NCBI RefSeq assembly: GCF_049860565.1
Contig: NZ_CP172056.1
Coordinates: 2,728,001 to 2,792,000, forward strand
Direction: 5' to 3'
Length of the DNA stretch: 64,000 nucleotides
From: Desulfitobacterium_A nosdiversum
Lineage (GTDB): Bacteria > Bacillota > Desulfitobacteriia > Desulfitobacteriales > Desulfitobacteriaceae
Positions 24,779-35,000 of this stretch are shown piece by piece; within the stretch, counting starts at the first letter, position 1, and the number at the start of each line of letters is the position of its first letter. The notes under the pieces were generated by a model, which searched no databases, was not told where the DNA came from, and saw only the letters and a program-made list of their open reading frames with translations. A program made the translations under genes and the position numbers.

Positions 24779-25624
24779 TTATTGATCGAACTTAAGGCTG
24801 AAGCTCTTTTCCGTCTTCTGAATTCTTCCTGATTTAAGTAAACTGCCAATCGCTCTCTTATATTCAGACTTGCTCATCTTAAATGTTTTTTCGATTTCCT
24901 CAGGGCTAGCCTTTTCATCTAAGGGGAGGTTTCCCTCGTTTTCCTGCATTGCTTTAAGAAGGAGCTGTGCATCGACACTCATCTGTTGATACGAAAGTCT
25001 ACGTGTCGAAAGATCCAGTTTGCCATCCTCCCGAACGCGGATAACTCTTGCCTGAACTTTGTCCCCTGGGTGAAGCTCAGTAAAGTTTTCCGTACTCGGA
25101 ATAAGCCCCTTAAACTGATTGTCTACAGCTACAAAGGCTCCTAATTCCGGATGAATCTGGTATACTGTTCCTGTAACCGATTCATTTTTTTGATAGGCCG
25201 CATTTGAGCTTAAGTACGAGGTGATATCGGTAGTACCGCAAAGGCGTTCGCTTTTATCGATATAAACATAAACTAAATAGCTTTTACCGACTTCAATGGG
25301 ATATTTCTGTTCACGAAAGGGTAGAAATAAACCCCTCTCAAGTCCGATTTCCAGGAAAGCACCAATTCCGGTTTTAGCTGTAACCGTTAAATAAGCGAGT
25401 TCACCGACTTGTGCCATGGGTGTCCGCGTGGTGGCGATCAATCGGTTTTCCGAGTCCCGATAAATAAACACATCGAGAAAATCGCCTACGCCGGCATCTT
25501 TTGGGCGCTGTTTTTCCGGCAGAAGGATATTATCGTTACGATTACCTGTCCCCGCATCAAGGTAAGCCCCAAAGGAAACGAGATTTGCTATTTGAAGTCG
25601 ATTAAATTTGCCGATCTGAATGAT
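24779..25624 (-). CDS. cvfB: CvfB/YitL-type S1 RNA-binding protein, near-cognate (ATC/ATT) start
   Basis: From GTG 25471 the product would lack the first S1-like domain. The frame continues upstream with clear homologous sequence (IIQIGKFNRLQ, FGAYLDAG, NILLPEKQRP, GDFLDVF) to ATC 25624, giving 281 aa, the expected length. After an in-frame TAG at 25640-25642 there is no ATG, GTG or TTG before residue 50. GGGGG lies 7 nt before ATC 25624 and 10 nt before ATT 25621. Domains: S1-like repeats (about 1-60, 65-130, 140-205), then a winged helix (MSKSEYKRAIGSLLKSGRI). CvfB proteins bind RNA and affect virulence/stress gene expression in staphylococci; the role here is unknown. Confidence 0.88.
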   Translation of the reverse strand: MIQIGKFNRLQIANLVSFGAYLDAGTGNRNDNILLPEKQRPKDAGVGDFLDVFIYRDSENRLIATTRTPMAQVGELAYLTVTAKTGIGAFLEIGLERGLFLPFREQKYPIEVGKSYLVYVYIDKSERLCGTTDITSYLSSNAAYQKNESVTGTVYQIHPELGAFVAVDNQFKGLIPSTENFTELHPGDKVQARVIRVREDGKLDLSTRRLSYQQMSVDAQLLLKAMQENEGNLPLDEKASPEEIEKTFKMSKSEYKRAIGSLLKSGRIQKTEKSFSLKFDQ

Positions 25625-25651
25625 ATGAATTCCCCCTATCTATATCACTTC

Positions 25652-25660
25652 ATTATAGCA
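25652..25660 (-). promoter_or_regulatory. Extended -10 promoter for cvfB
   Basis: The minus strand reads TGCTATAAT. Initiation near 25645 would give a leader of about 20 nt ending at the ATC/ATT start, which limits where translation can begin. Confidence 0.55.
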
Positions 25661-25820
25661 TAAGCCTAAATCCGCTGCTATTTTCGCCTTCTATAATACG
25701 CAATAAAGTTAGGCATTTAGAGTTTATAGTTTATTAATAATCTGTTTAGAGAAATTCAACCCCTTTACGCTAGAATATGGTTAAGGGAGCTTCCAGTAAA
25801 AAGTAAAGGAGTCTAGAAAT

Positions 25821-27074
25821 ATGAAAGTAAAGAAAAAAACAGCAATGCTTATCAGCTTTGCTCTAGGCAGTTTAATTTTTGCAACGACGGCAATGGCTGA
25901 TATAACGAGCAAAAGCGGATATGAACAATTTAAAGACTCGATAAAAACTACTGCGGAAAAATGCAGCAGTACTTTTGACAGTTATACAACGGATATTTCA
26001 TACGTCCTTAAGGACAATGGCAATAATCTTGTTTCAGACAACACGATCCAAAAATTAAACCGCGCTAATAAATCCCATGAAACAACTTCAATTCGTGAAA
26101 GCCTCAGCGGAGGAAAATTTACACAGTTGTTCTATTTCGACCCAATGACCCGCATTAATCAAAATAGTGGAGATCCTACATACTATGTCACCGAGTTTTC
26201 CGAACCCCAGCAAGATTATTCCTATAAAAATCCCTTTAAAGAAGAACGTGCAGCGGATGCCGAAAAAATAGCCGATGCCATCATCGGCAGCTTGAAGGAT
26301 CAAGTCATTCTCAGCAACAATGCGGACGGATCCAAGGATTTTAAGGGCTCTTTAAACGAGGTCCAAATTCCTACGCTTATTAATGCGCTTGTATCTTTTC
26401 AGTTAAAACAAAATTTTAACGGCAATAATCCGGATACTCCCTCTTTAGCTAAAGATATTTTTGTGAAAGAGATAACAGGAAGTGCTCATGTCAATCCGGA
26501 AGGATATCTGGAAAACATTCTGGGAACAGCGACAATAGAGGGAAAGGATTCCCAAGGGAAAGAGCACGAAATTACCATTGAAGTTCTTGCCAAGTTATCA
26601 GGAATCAACACAACCGCTGTTAATAAACCTGACCTTACAGGTCAAAAAGTAAATAAGCAAGTGGGTAAAAATCAAGGTGAGCCTCAAAAAATATCCAATT
26701 ATAATAAGTTTGTCGGCAAATACAGCAACCCTATTATTGCAGAAAAAGACGGTAAATATGTGAAGCTAGGGAAAAGAGTTCTTGAAATCCAGCAAATTGA
26801 TGAGACTCATCTTCTAGGCAAATATTATGAAGAATATAAAGCCGGCAATGATCCCAGTTCTGGCAAGAGTCAAAGCTTCAGCTTCGATGCCGCATTCAAT
26901 AGCGGCGATAAAAACGATCCAAGGGGTTTGCACTTTGAAACAACAGGTGAATCCGGGGAAAAAATTATCGGAAATATGCACCTTGACGAGAATCTTGGCA
27001 AAATATATTTTGATTTTAATCGGATTCAGGGCAACTTCACCTATGATTCTTCCTTCAGCCCTGATCTAGACTAA
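25821..27074 (+). CDS. Secreted protein of unknown function (417 aa)
   Basis: Signal peptide 1-26 (KVKKKTAMLISFALGSLIF... cleavage after AMA), then a soluble, charged extracytoplasmic protein with no membrane anchor and no motif I recognise. It contains two similar-feeling beta-rich parts (about 60-270 and 295-417) joined by a Gln/Lys-rich linker. Clear ATG with AAAGGAG. It stands 124 bp upstream of an ABC transporter/two-component set on the same strand, and the gap contains a 14-bp stem hairpin. A sensor or sequestering role for the downstream system is an inference from position only. Confidence 0.8.
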   Translation: MKVKKKTAMLISFALGSLIFATTAMADITSKSGYEQFKDSIKTTAEKCSSTFDSYTTDISYVLKDNGNNLVSDNTIQKLNRANKSHETTSIRESLSGGKFTQLFYFDPMTRINQNSGDPTYYVTEFSEPQQDYSYKNPFKEERAADAEKIADAIIGSLKDQVILSNNADGSKDFKGSLNEVQIPTLINALVSFQLKQNFNGNNPDTPSLAKDIFVKEITGSAHVNPEGYLENILGTATIEGKDSQGKEHEITIEVLAKLSGINTTAVNKPDLTGQKVNKQVGKNQGEPQKISNYNKFVGKYSNPIIAEKDGKYVKLGKRVLEIQQIDETHLLGKYYEEYKAGNDPSSGKSQSFSFDAAFNSGDKNDPRGLHFETTGESGEKIIGNMHLDENLGKIYFDFNRIQGNFTYDSSFSPDLD

Positions 27075-27111
27075 AGAAGCATATCAAGACAAACGGGTTC
27101 TTTTTAAGAAT

Positions 27112-27166
27112 AGTTGCGTTACAGCTGCTACGCCAGGAATGATAAATGAGCCGCTGTAACGTAACT
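27112..27166 (+). repeat. Imperfect inverted repeat (14-bp stem, 27-nt loop) between secreted-protein gene and ABC operon
   Basis: AGTTGCGTTACAGC pairs with GCTGTAACGTAACT, with one G-U pair. No T-tract follows, so it is not a classical terminator. It could be an operator, attenuator or mRNA boundary. Confidence 0.6.
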
Positions 27167-27198
27167 CTATTCATTAAGACCATATTCTGGAGGTAATG

Positions 27199-27930
27199 AT
27201 GGGAAACGAAATTGTCTTACAAATTCAAGACTTGACCAAGCGTTATCCTAACGGTCGCGGAATTGAGAATATTAACCTAAATATCTATAAAGGGGATATC
27301 TTCGGTTTTCTTGGTCCTAATGGTGCGGGCAAAACGACGGCGATGAAAATCATCACCGGCCTTATTCATCCGGATTGCGGTGATGTCAAGATTTTCGGCG
27401 TAAGTGTTACGGAAGAGTATGAAAAAGCAATTTCCGTAGTCGGCTCGATTATTGAAATTGCTGAATCCTACCCCTATTTGACTGCCTATGAAAATTTGAG
27501 GCAGATTGGGCGCTTCTCGCCCAAAGTTGATGATCATCGAATCAATGAAGTTCTTGAAATTACCGGAATGAAGAAATTTAAAGATGAAAAGCCTAAAAAG
27601 TTTTCGCTGGGCATGAAACAGCGCTTAGGGTTAGCGGCCGCAATTTTGAATTATCCTAAACTGGTCATTCTCGACGAACCTCTTAACGGTTTGGATGTTG
27701 AAGGAATGATCGACATCCGGAACCTTATCAAACATATGTCGGAAAATGAGGAGACTGCTTTTTTTATTTCCAGCCATTTGATCCATGATATTGAACTCAT
27801 GTGTAATCGGATCGGTGTCATTTATAATGGCAAAATGCTCAACGTCGAAACGACTGAAAATATTTTGCAGAACTATGCTACCTTGGAGAATTACTTTGTG
27901 AGCGAGGTCGAACGAAATGGGCGTATTTAA
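27199..27930 (+). CDS. ABC transporter ATP-binding protein (ABC-2 type)
   Basis: 243 aa. Walker A GPNGAGKTTAM, signature FSLGMKQRLGLA, Walker B LVILDEPLNGLDVEG, H-loop SSHLIHDIE. Related to bacitracin/lantibiotic-type export ATPases (BcrA/CcmA branch). ATG 27199 is preferred over 27196 because TGGAGG is then 5 nt away rather than 2. It overlaps the permease gene by 14 bp and the two surely form one transporter. Confidence 0.94.
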   Translation: MGNEIVLQIQDLTKRYPNGRGIENINLNIYKGDIFGFLGPNGAGKTTAMKIITGLIHPDCGDVKIFGVSVTEEYEKAISVVGSIIEIAESYPYLTAYENLRQIGRFSPKVDDHRINEVLEITGMKKFKDEKPKKFSLGMKQRLGLAAAILNYPKLVILDEPLNGLDVEGMIDIRNLIKHMSENEETAFFISSHLIHDIELMCNRIGVIYNGKMLNVETTENILQNYATLENYFVSEVERNGRI

Positions 27931-28669
27931 AATAGCTCTTATCAATGAGCTGGAAAAGCTTTATAAAAAGAAGAAAGTCCTGGCAGCTATAATATTGTCC
28001 ATCATTGTCGTTTTGGTCGGCCAGTTAAGTGTCCTTGGAGTAAGAACAGGCTTTGGCATCCGCGGAGCCGGTAAGGTTGAATTTCCAATGTTTGTTCTTT
28101 CTGTCGTTGTAAATACAATATTGCCTTTGTTTACTGCATTAGTGACCATTGACTGCTTTTCCGGAGAATTTGCTCAGAATACAATAAGAGCAACCTTAAC
28201 TCGACCGGTAAGCCGATTTAAAATTTTTGCAGCAAAGATTGCAGCGATTGCCTTATTTATTCTGACGATCTTATTTCTGCTTTTAATTCTATCCCTAATT
28301 TCAGGCTTAATATTTAATGCCAATTCGGCAACCGGAAGCGATGTGTTGAAAACAGTCATTGCCTATACTGTAAGCAGCCTGCCCCAAATAATTATAGGGC
28401 TGGGTATTGTGCTGATTGCTAACGTTTTTAAAAGCGGAGTATCCGTTTTTTTTATTTCAATCCTCTGCTTTTTAGGCATTAAAGTACTGGAAATTGTTTT
28501 TTCCCAGTATAGCGGTATGCTTATAACGGCGCAGCTCGATTGGTATACTCTCTTTCTCAGCCAATCGTTTCCTTTTATGAAGATTGTACGCCAACTCTTT
28601 CTTATGATGGGTTATGGTATAATGTTATTCACAGCGGGTTTTTATTTTTTTGATAAAAAGGAATTTTAG
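27917..28669 (+). CDS. ABC-2 type permease
   Basis: 250 aa with six hydrophobic helices and a cytoplasmic N-terminus (NELEKLYKKKKV). SGEFAQNTIRATLTRPVSRFKIFAAK is the coupling region typical of ABC-2 permeases. Partner of the overlapping ATPase. Substrate unknown; homologous systems export peptides or confer resistance to cell-wall antibiotics. Confidence 0.92.
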   Translation: MGVFKIALINELEKLYKKKKVLAAIILSIIVVLVGQLSVLGVRTGFGIRGAGKVEFPMFVLSVVVNTILPLFTALVTIDCFSGEFAQNTIRATLTRPVSRFKIFAAKIAAIALFILTILFLLLILSLISGLIFNANSATGSDVLKTVIAYTVSSLPQIIIGLGIVLIANVFKSGVSVFFISILCFLGIKVLEIVFSQYSGMLITAQLDWYTLFLSQSFPFMKIVRQLFLMMGYGIMLFTAGFYFFDKKEF

Positions 28670-28678
28670 GGTGAGACC

Positions 28679-30127
28679 ATGAACCTTAAACGCCATTTCA
28701 TTTTTGCCAATGCTGCCGCAGTTGTAATTCCTTTAGTTATGACTGCGGTTTTTGCCTTGGTTTTTTTATTTATTTCTTCAAATTTTAAAAGCCCTTGGTT
28801 CTCCTTTGAGGATTATCAAACGTTGTCGGAAACACAAATTGAATTATTGTACATCAAACAGGATATTTTGAAACAATCACCTGACGTCATCAAATCTCCG
28901 GAATTTATAAAAGAGCTGCAAACGCGATTGTCCGCAATCAATGGTGAATTTATCGTTCTTCAAGGGGAACAGGTTTTGTTTAATTCACACAATCTGAGTA
29001 AAATCGATGTCGCTAAAAGTTTAGATGCTGTGAACTCACATGTTGGTAATGCCTCAGTGAAACTGGGAAATATGACGTATCGAATCCACTCCGTTAAGCT
29101 ATCTTTAGCAGAAGGTGTTTCAGGTTATGTTTTATTGCTTGTGCCTATCGACCCTTCGGCCTTGAATGATGTAACCCGATTTCTTATCTTGATCGGGATC
29201 ATTTTTACCTTAAGCTTTGTTTTGACCAATGTTTTTGCCTCCTACCGTTTTACCCGGCGAACGCTATCTCCTTTAAATCATCTCAAGAAAGCGGCAGGTG
29301 AGATCAGCAGCGGAAATTTAGATTATCCGATTGTCGAGGAGGGGGATCTGGAGATTCAAGAGCTTTGCCGTGATCTTGAACTTATGCGTCTCAAACTCAA
29401 AGATTCCATCCATACTCAGTTAAAGTTTGAAGAAAACCGCAAAATGCTGATTTCAAGTATTTCTCATGATCTTAAAACCCCAATCACGTCGATTAAGGGT
29501 TATGTTGAAGGACTGCGAGATGGTGTTGCCAATACGCCGGAAAAACATGATCGTTATCTCCAAACGATTTATGCTCAAGCAAAGCTTGTTGATCAAATGA
29601 TTGAGGATTTGCTGTTGTATGCTAAACTTGATTTAAAGCAGCTTCCCTTTGATTTCGAACGAACAGATATTGAAGATTACCTTTATGAGTTTGTTTTAGA
29701 AAATGAACCTGCTTGTACGCAAAATGGGATTGAACTTTCGTTTCAAAGCAGTCTGATCCAGCATACTCAAATTTTGTTGGATCAAAACCGTTTTCGCAGA
29801 GTGCTCATGAACATTCTTGATAATTCAAAAAAGTATATACAGAAAAACTCTTTGGGAGAAAAAGGAGAAATTAATATATCTTTGCGCGATACCCAATCAA
29901 GCATTATTATTGAACTGATGGATAATGGGCCGGGTATTTCCAAAGATGATTTACCTTATATCTTTGACCGTTTTTATCGCTCGGATCGTTCACGCGGTAA
30001 GATTAAGGGGAGTGGGTTAGGCCTTGCGATTGCAAAGCAAATCGTAGAAGGACATAACGGGATAATCTGGGCTGTAAGTAAAAATCAGGAGGGAACCCGT
30101 ATTTTAATTTCTTTAAGTAAATTCTAA
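28679..30127 (+). CDS. Membrane sensor histidine kinase
   Basis: 482 aa. Membrane helices at about 12-34 and 163-183 flank an extracytoplasmic sensor of roughly 125 residues. HAMP follows (185-238), then HisKA with His263 in SHDLKTPITSIKGY, and an ATPase domain with NILDNSKKYI, DNGPGIS and GSGLGLAIAKQIV. Nine nt after the permease gene and followed by a response regulator: the arrangement ATPase-permease-kinase-regulator is typical of Firmicute envelope-stress detoxification modules (family knowledge). Confidence 0.95.
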   Translation: MNLKRHFIFANAAAVVIPLVMTAVFALVFLFISSNFKSPWFSFEDYQTLSETQIELLYIKQDILKQSPDVIKSPEFIKELQTRLSAINGEFIVLQGEQVLFNSHNLSKIDVAKSLDAVNSHVGNASVKLGNMTYRIHSVKLSLAEGVSGYVLLLVPIDPSALNDVTRFLILIGIIFTLSFVLTNVFASYRFTRRTLSPLNHLKKAAGEISSGNLDYPIVEEGDLEIQELCRDLELMRLKLKDSIHTQLKFEENRKMLISSISHDLKTPITSIKGYVEGLRDGVANTPEKHDRYLQTIYAQAKLVDQMIEDLLLYAKLDLKQLPFDFERTDIEDYLYEFVLENEPACTQNGIELSFQSSLIQHTQILLDQNRFRRVLMNILDNSKKYIQKNSLGEKGEINISLRDTQSSIIIELMDNGPGISKDDLPYIFDRFYRSDRSRGKIKGSGLGLAIAKQIVEGHNGIIWAVSKNQEGTRILISLSKF

Positions 30128-30172
30128 GCCAATAGAGTTATGAATTAGGATAATTCATAGGGGGCAGTGCCA

Positions 30173-30877
30173 TTGAAGGATATTCTTATTATTGAAGATG
30201 ATTTAAGTATTGCCGAATTGCAAAAAGATTATCTTGAAGTTGCGGGCTTTAACGTTACCATTTGTTTAGATGGAAAAGAAGGATTAAACGTTCTTGAAGA
30301 CCCTCGATCTGAATATAGTCTTTTGATTCTCGATATTATGCTTCCAGGCTTCGACGGCTTGGAGATTCTTCGCAAAATCAAAGAGAACAAAGGTATTCCT
30401 GTTCTCCTTGTTTCAGCAAAGAAAGAAGAAATCGATAAAATTAAAGGTTTAAATTTGGGAGCTGATGACTATATTACAAAACCTTTTAGTCCTGGCGAAC
30501 TCGTGGCTCGGGTAAAATCCCACCTTGAAAACTATGAACGTTTGAAACAACGTTTTAACCAAGGCGTGAGCAAACAGACTGAATTGTCCATTCGAGGCTT
30601 AAGAATTGAAAAAGATGCTCGCCGAGTTTTTCGTCAAGGTATAGAAGTAAATCTTGCCCAGAAAGAATTTGATATTCTCCTTTTTCTTGCGCAAAATCCC
30701 AATTGCGTATTTAGTCGGGATAAACTCTTCGAACAAATCTGGGGGCTGGAAGCCTTGGGAGAATCTTCGACCGTAACGGTACATATTGCACGAATTCGTG
30801 AGAAGATTGAAAGTGAACCCTCAAATCCGCAATATATTGAAACCGTTTGGGGTGCCGGATATCGTTTTAAAATGTAA
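30173..30877 (+). CDS. OmpR-family response regulator
   Basis: 234 aa. Receiver domain with IIEDD, phospho-acceptor Asp54 (LILDIMLPGFDG) and Lys in TKPFSP. C-terminal winged helix with ETVWGAGYRFK end. TTG 30173 is chosen over GTG 30167 since GGGGG is 8 nt away and it begins MKDILIIEDD; the alternative adds only two residues. Cognate partner of the upstream kinase; targets probably include the ABC operon. Confidence 0.95.
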   Translation: MKDILIIEDDLSIAELQKDYLEVAGFNVTICLDGKEGLNVLEDPRSEYSLLILDIMLPGFDGLEILRKIKENKGIPVLLVSAKKEEIDKIKGLNLGADDYITKPFSPGELVARVKSHLENYERLKQRFNQGVSKQTELSIRGLRIEKDARRVFRQGIEVNLAQKEFDILLFLAQNPNCVFSRDKLFEQIWGLEALGESSTVTVHIARIREKIESEPSNPQYIETVWGAGYRFKM

Positions 30878-30941
30878 TTTGGTGTTTAATGTTTTATACT
30901 AAATTTATATCTACTTTTTATTGATATCGGAGGGACTTTTT

Positions 30942-31952
30942 ATGACAAAATTACTTGAACCTATCCAGGCCGGATCACTAACCTTGACCCATCGCCTGAT
31001 CATGCCACCGATGGCCACATCTAAAGCTGAAGCTGATGGACGTGTCAGTCAAGCTATTCTTGACTATTATAAAGAAAAAACAGCGGGAGGATATCTTTCG
31101 CTTGTCATCATAGAGCACAGCTTTATTGAGCAAAAGGGAAAAGCCAGTAAAAATCAGCTATCCGTTGCTGAGAACAGTATGATTGGGGATTTAAAACATT
31201 TAGCCGAGGTTATCCATCAAAACGGATCAAAAACAATGATGCAGATCAATCATGCGGGAAGTGCGGCATCGAGTGAAGTTACAGGTTATTCTCCTGTTGC
31301 TCCTTCGGCAATCATTAATCCTCGCACTGGGGGAGAACTGCCTCATGAACTTACCCAAGAAGAGATAGCGAATATTGTTCAAGCCTTTAAAAATGCTGCG
31401 CGCCGTACAAAAGAAGCGGGTTTCGACGGAGTGGAGATTCATTCCGCTCATGGTTATCTTCTCAATCAGTTTTTATCGCCGCTTACGAATAAACGTACGG
31501 ATGAATATGGAGGAACACTTGAAAATCGAATTCGACTTCACCTCCAGGTGATTAAAGCTGTTCGCGCGGAGGTAGGTGAAGATTATCCTCTTCTCTTAAG
31601 GCTGGGGGCCTCCGACTTTATGGAAGGGGGCACTACGCTTGAAGACAGCCAATTTGCAGCTCGCGAATTTGAGAAAGCGGGGATCAGCATCCTGGATATT
31701 TCCGCAGGTCTCTGCGGCTATATGCGCCCAGCTGCTGAAGGAAGATTTCCTGCGTTGACAGAGGGAATAAGAAAAGTGGTTTCAATTCCTGTTATTTTAA
31801 CGGGTGGAATTACGCAAATAGAAACTGCAGAACAATTGCTTATTGATGGCAAAGCGGATCTAATCGGCGTAGGCCGCGCTATTCTGCATGATTCAAAATG
31901 GGCGGCAGAAGGGATTCGTAAGCTTCAATCCATGAAAAACAATCAAATTTAA
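30942..31952 (+). CDS. NADH:flavin oxidoreductase / old yellow enzyme family
   Basis: 336 aa, single TIM-barrel FMN enzyme without the C-terminal FeS/FAD domains of BaiCD or 2,4-dienoyl-CoA reductases. Motifs: MPPMATSKA, QINHAG, FDGVEIHSAHGYLLNQFLSP (catalytic His region), RTDEYGGTLENR and GVGRAIL. CGGAGGGA lies 7-8 nt before ATG 30942, so the earlier in-frame TTG is rejected. Such enzymes reduce activated C=C bonds of enones or electrophiles with NAD(P)H. Monocistronic. Confidence 0.92.
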   Translation: MTKLLEPIQAGSLTLTHRLIMPPMATSKAEADGRVSQAILDYYKEKTAGGYLSLVIIEHSFIEQKGKASKNQLSVAENSMIGDLKHLAEVIHQNGSKTMMQINHAGSAASSEVTGYSPVAPSAIINPRTGGELPHELTQEEIANIVQAFKNAARRTKEAGFDGVEIHSAHGYLLNQFLSPLTNKRTDEYGGTLENRIRLHLQVIKAVRAEVGEDYPLLLRLGASDFMEGGTTLEDSQFAAREFEKAGISILDISAGLCGYMRPAAEGRFPALTEGIRKVVSIPVILTGGITQIETAEQLLIDGKADLIGVGRAILHDSKWAAEGIRKLQSMKNNQI

Positions 31953-31961
31953 TTTTAGATC

Positions 31962-32010
31962 TTAAAGGGCGGGCTTTCTCTTCATGAATAGAGAAGTTCT
32001 GCCTTTTTTT
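31962..32010 (+). terminator. Rho-independent terminator
   Basis: AAAGG...CCTTT outer and TTCTC/GAGAA inner pairs form an imperfect hairpin ending in seven T just after the old yellow enzyme gene. Confidence 0.8.
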
Positions 32011-32044
32011 GCCTTAAGAGTAAAGCGTAATCTTAGAGAAATTA

Positions 32045-32053
32045 TGTTATAAT
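32045..32053 (+). promoter_or_regulatory. Extended -10 promoter for the SNF2 gene
   Basis: TGTTATAAT, about 44 nt before the ATG of the helicase gene. No clear -35. Confidence 0.45.
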
Positions 32054-32096
32054 AGCTTTTATATTATTTGGGACCTATTTTAAAGGAGTCTTTCTC

Positions 32097-35000
32097 ATGT
32101 TTCGTCTAGAGATTACAGATAAACAAATGCGTGCCTTAGCAAGCTATCCGACAGCCTATGAATTAGGTATTGCTTATTATCAAGCCGGAAAAGTAGGGCC
32201 TCTCGAATATAATCCGGCGGACCGAATCATAAAGGCTTTTGTTTCAGGAACATCTCGTTATTTAACACAGCTCAAACTGTCTCCCGAGGGCAGAATCCAG
32301 CGTTATCATTGCAGTTGTCCTGCATATAACCGGCAGTCCGGGGCGTGTAAGCATATTATCGCAGTTATCAAAAGTGCCCAAGCTGCTTTGCCCTTAATTT
32401 TTAAAAATAAGGCTAAAAGCTCCTCAACCCAAGAATTTCTATCATTTTTTCAAAATACGAATTCAGAACGATTTAAAGAAGAACTGAATCTAGAGGTAGA
32501 GCTTGAAGTATATATTGTTCCGAGATATCGGATAATGGCTCAATTCTCCTTAAAGATAGGATTTCAACGGCTCTATGTCGTAAAAGATATCGGCTTATTT
32601 CTTAATGCCCTTGATAAAGGAAAATCGTTAGAGTTCGGTAAGCAATTCACCTTTGAACCCGATCGCCAAACGTTTAAAGAAGAGGATCGCCCTATCATTG
32701 ATTTTCTCTATAAAATGTATGAACAAAATCTTGCTTGGTCTGAAATGGTGAATTCTTATACCGGGACAGTTTTTACAAATAAAAAGTACGTTCCTTTAAA
32801 AGGGGTATATTTTAAAACATTTCTAGATGCTCTTGGAGATAAGCCCTTTAATCTTTATATAGAATCAGTTGACCCTGTGCAGCAAACGAAAATTCTTCGT
32901 CAGGCACTTCCTATCGAGCTTTCCCTTAATTCTGAGGAAGACGATCTTGTCCTAACCTTAGAGGATGAAGATCTTCCTGTTCAATTACTTTCTGATGGAA
33001 GCTATTTTTTGTACCAGCAAAGAATTTATCAGGCATCACCTTCACAGCAGCAAATTCTTCCCCCGATGTTAAAAGCTTTGCGTAAAGAGTTTTCTTCCAG
33101 CTTAATCTTGCCCGCTTCGAGCAAAGAATTTTTTATTTCCGAAGCGCTGCCTTCACTGGAAAAGATGGGAAAAGTCTCAATTGATCCTGATCTTGCCAAT
33201 AAATTCAGCCATGAGAAACTCGTCACCCAGCTTTATTTTGAACGAAGCAACGATAACGGAATTGAGGCCCGAGTCGAGTTCCATTATGGCACGACTGTCA
33301 TCAATCCATTTTCCCCGACAAGTGATGCGCATAATAATAAAGCTTCACAGGATATCATTCTGATTCGTGCGGTTGAAGAGGAACGCCAAATATTGACACT
33401 TCTAGAGCTTGCAGAATTCAGCGTCAATCAGGGGAAAATCCATCTGGAAGACGAACAAAGGATTTTTGAATTTGCGGCCGCTTATCTTCCAAAACTTCAG
33501 GAGCTTGCAGAAATTTATTATTCCGAAGACTTTAAATTAACCATTCACAGCTCAGTCTCATTTTCCGGAGCTATTCGTTTAGATGAGAAAATGGATTTGC
33601 TTGAGATATCTTTTCATTATAACGATATTGAAGAGAAAGAATTAGTGGATATATTTCAAGCGCTTCAGCTTAAGAAAAAGTATTATCGTTTAAAGGACGG
33701 TACTTTTCTGAAATTGGAACAACCTGAACTTCAAACGGTAGCCCATCTCGTGGATTATTTGAATCTTTCCCCTGAAGACTTGGAGAATTCCGTTCTGACT
33801 CTTCCGAAGTACCGTGCCCTATATATTGACAACTATCTGCGTCAAACGAATTTAACGGGAATTCAACGCAACAAAGCGTTTAAACAACTGGTTCAGAGTA
33901 TATTGGAACCGCATGACGGTGAGTTTGAGATTCCATCGTCTTTACAAAAGGTGCTTAGAGACTATCAGAAAACAGGTTTTCAGTGGCTAAAAACCTTGGC
34001 AGCTTATGGACTGGGAGGAATCCTAGCGGATGATATGGGACTTGGGAAAACCTTGGAAGTTTTAGCTTTTATTCTTTCTGAAAAAACAAATTTAAACCAA
34101 CCTGCTTTGGTTGTTGCCCCTACTTCTCTAATTTATAATTGGCAGGAAGAAGCCCGTAAATTTACTCCTGATCTCAAAGTTCTTGTTGTTGACGGGCCGC
34201 CTCAAACTCGCCAAGAATTACTGAATGATCTTGGACAATGGGATCTTGTGATCACATCATATCCGCTTCTGAGGCGCGATTCGGAAATATATACGAAACT
34301 TGAATTTTCGTACTGTTTCTTGGATGAAGCTCAACACATCAAAAACCCGCAAACGATCAACGCTCGGTCTGTCCAACAGCTTCAAGCCAAAGGATATTTC
34401 GCTCTTACGGGAACCCCGATAGAAAATTCGCTTTCTGAGCTATGGTCTATCTTTCAATTTATCATGCCGGGCTATCTTTTATCTCATCAGGAATTCCGCA
34501 AGAAATATGAGCTTCCAATAATCAAAGAAGAAGACACTGAACCGCTGCTTGAACTCAGCAGGCATGTTTCTCCGTTTATTCTAAGGCGGCTGAAAAAAGA
34601 TGTTCTTGTAGAGCTTCCCGAAAAGATAGAAACTCGGTTAAGCGCTCCGATGACAGAGGAACAAACAAAAATATACCTTGCCTATCTTCATGAAGCTAAA
34701 AAAAATATTGCCCAAGAAATTGCTGCGGTTGGTTTCGAAAGAAGTCAAATCAAAATTCTTGCAGCGCTGACACGTCTGCGTCAGATTTGTTCTCATCCCG
34801 CTATGTTTATTGAAGATTATAAGGGCGAAAGCGGAAAAATGGAGTTGTTCCAGGAAGTCATCACGAGCGCGCTGGAAAGCGGTCATCGTATTTTAGTGTT
34901 TTCTCCATTTACGACGATGCTTGATATCATTCAACAGTATTTAGTTCAAGAGAAAATAGAGTATTTTTATTTAAATGGATCAACAAAATCATTAGATCGT

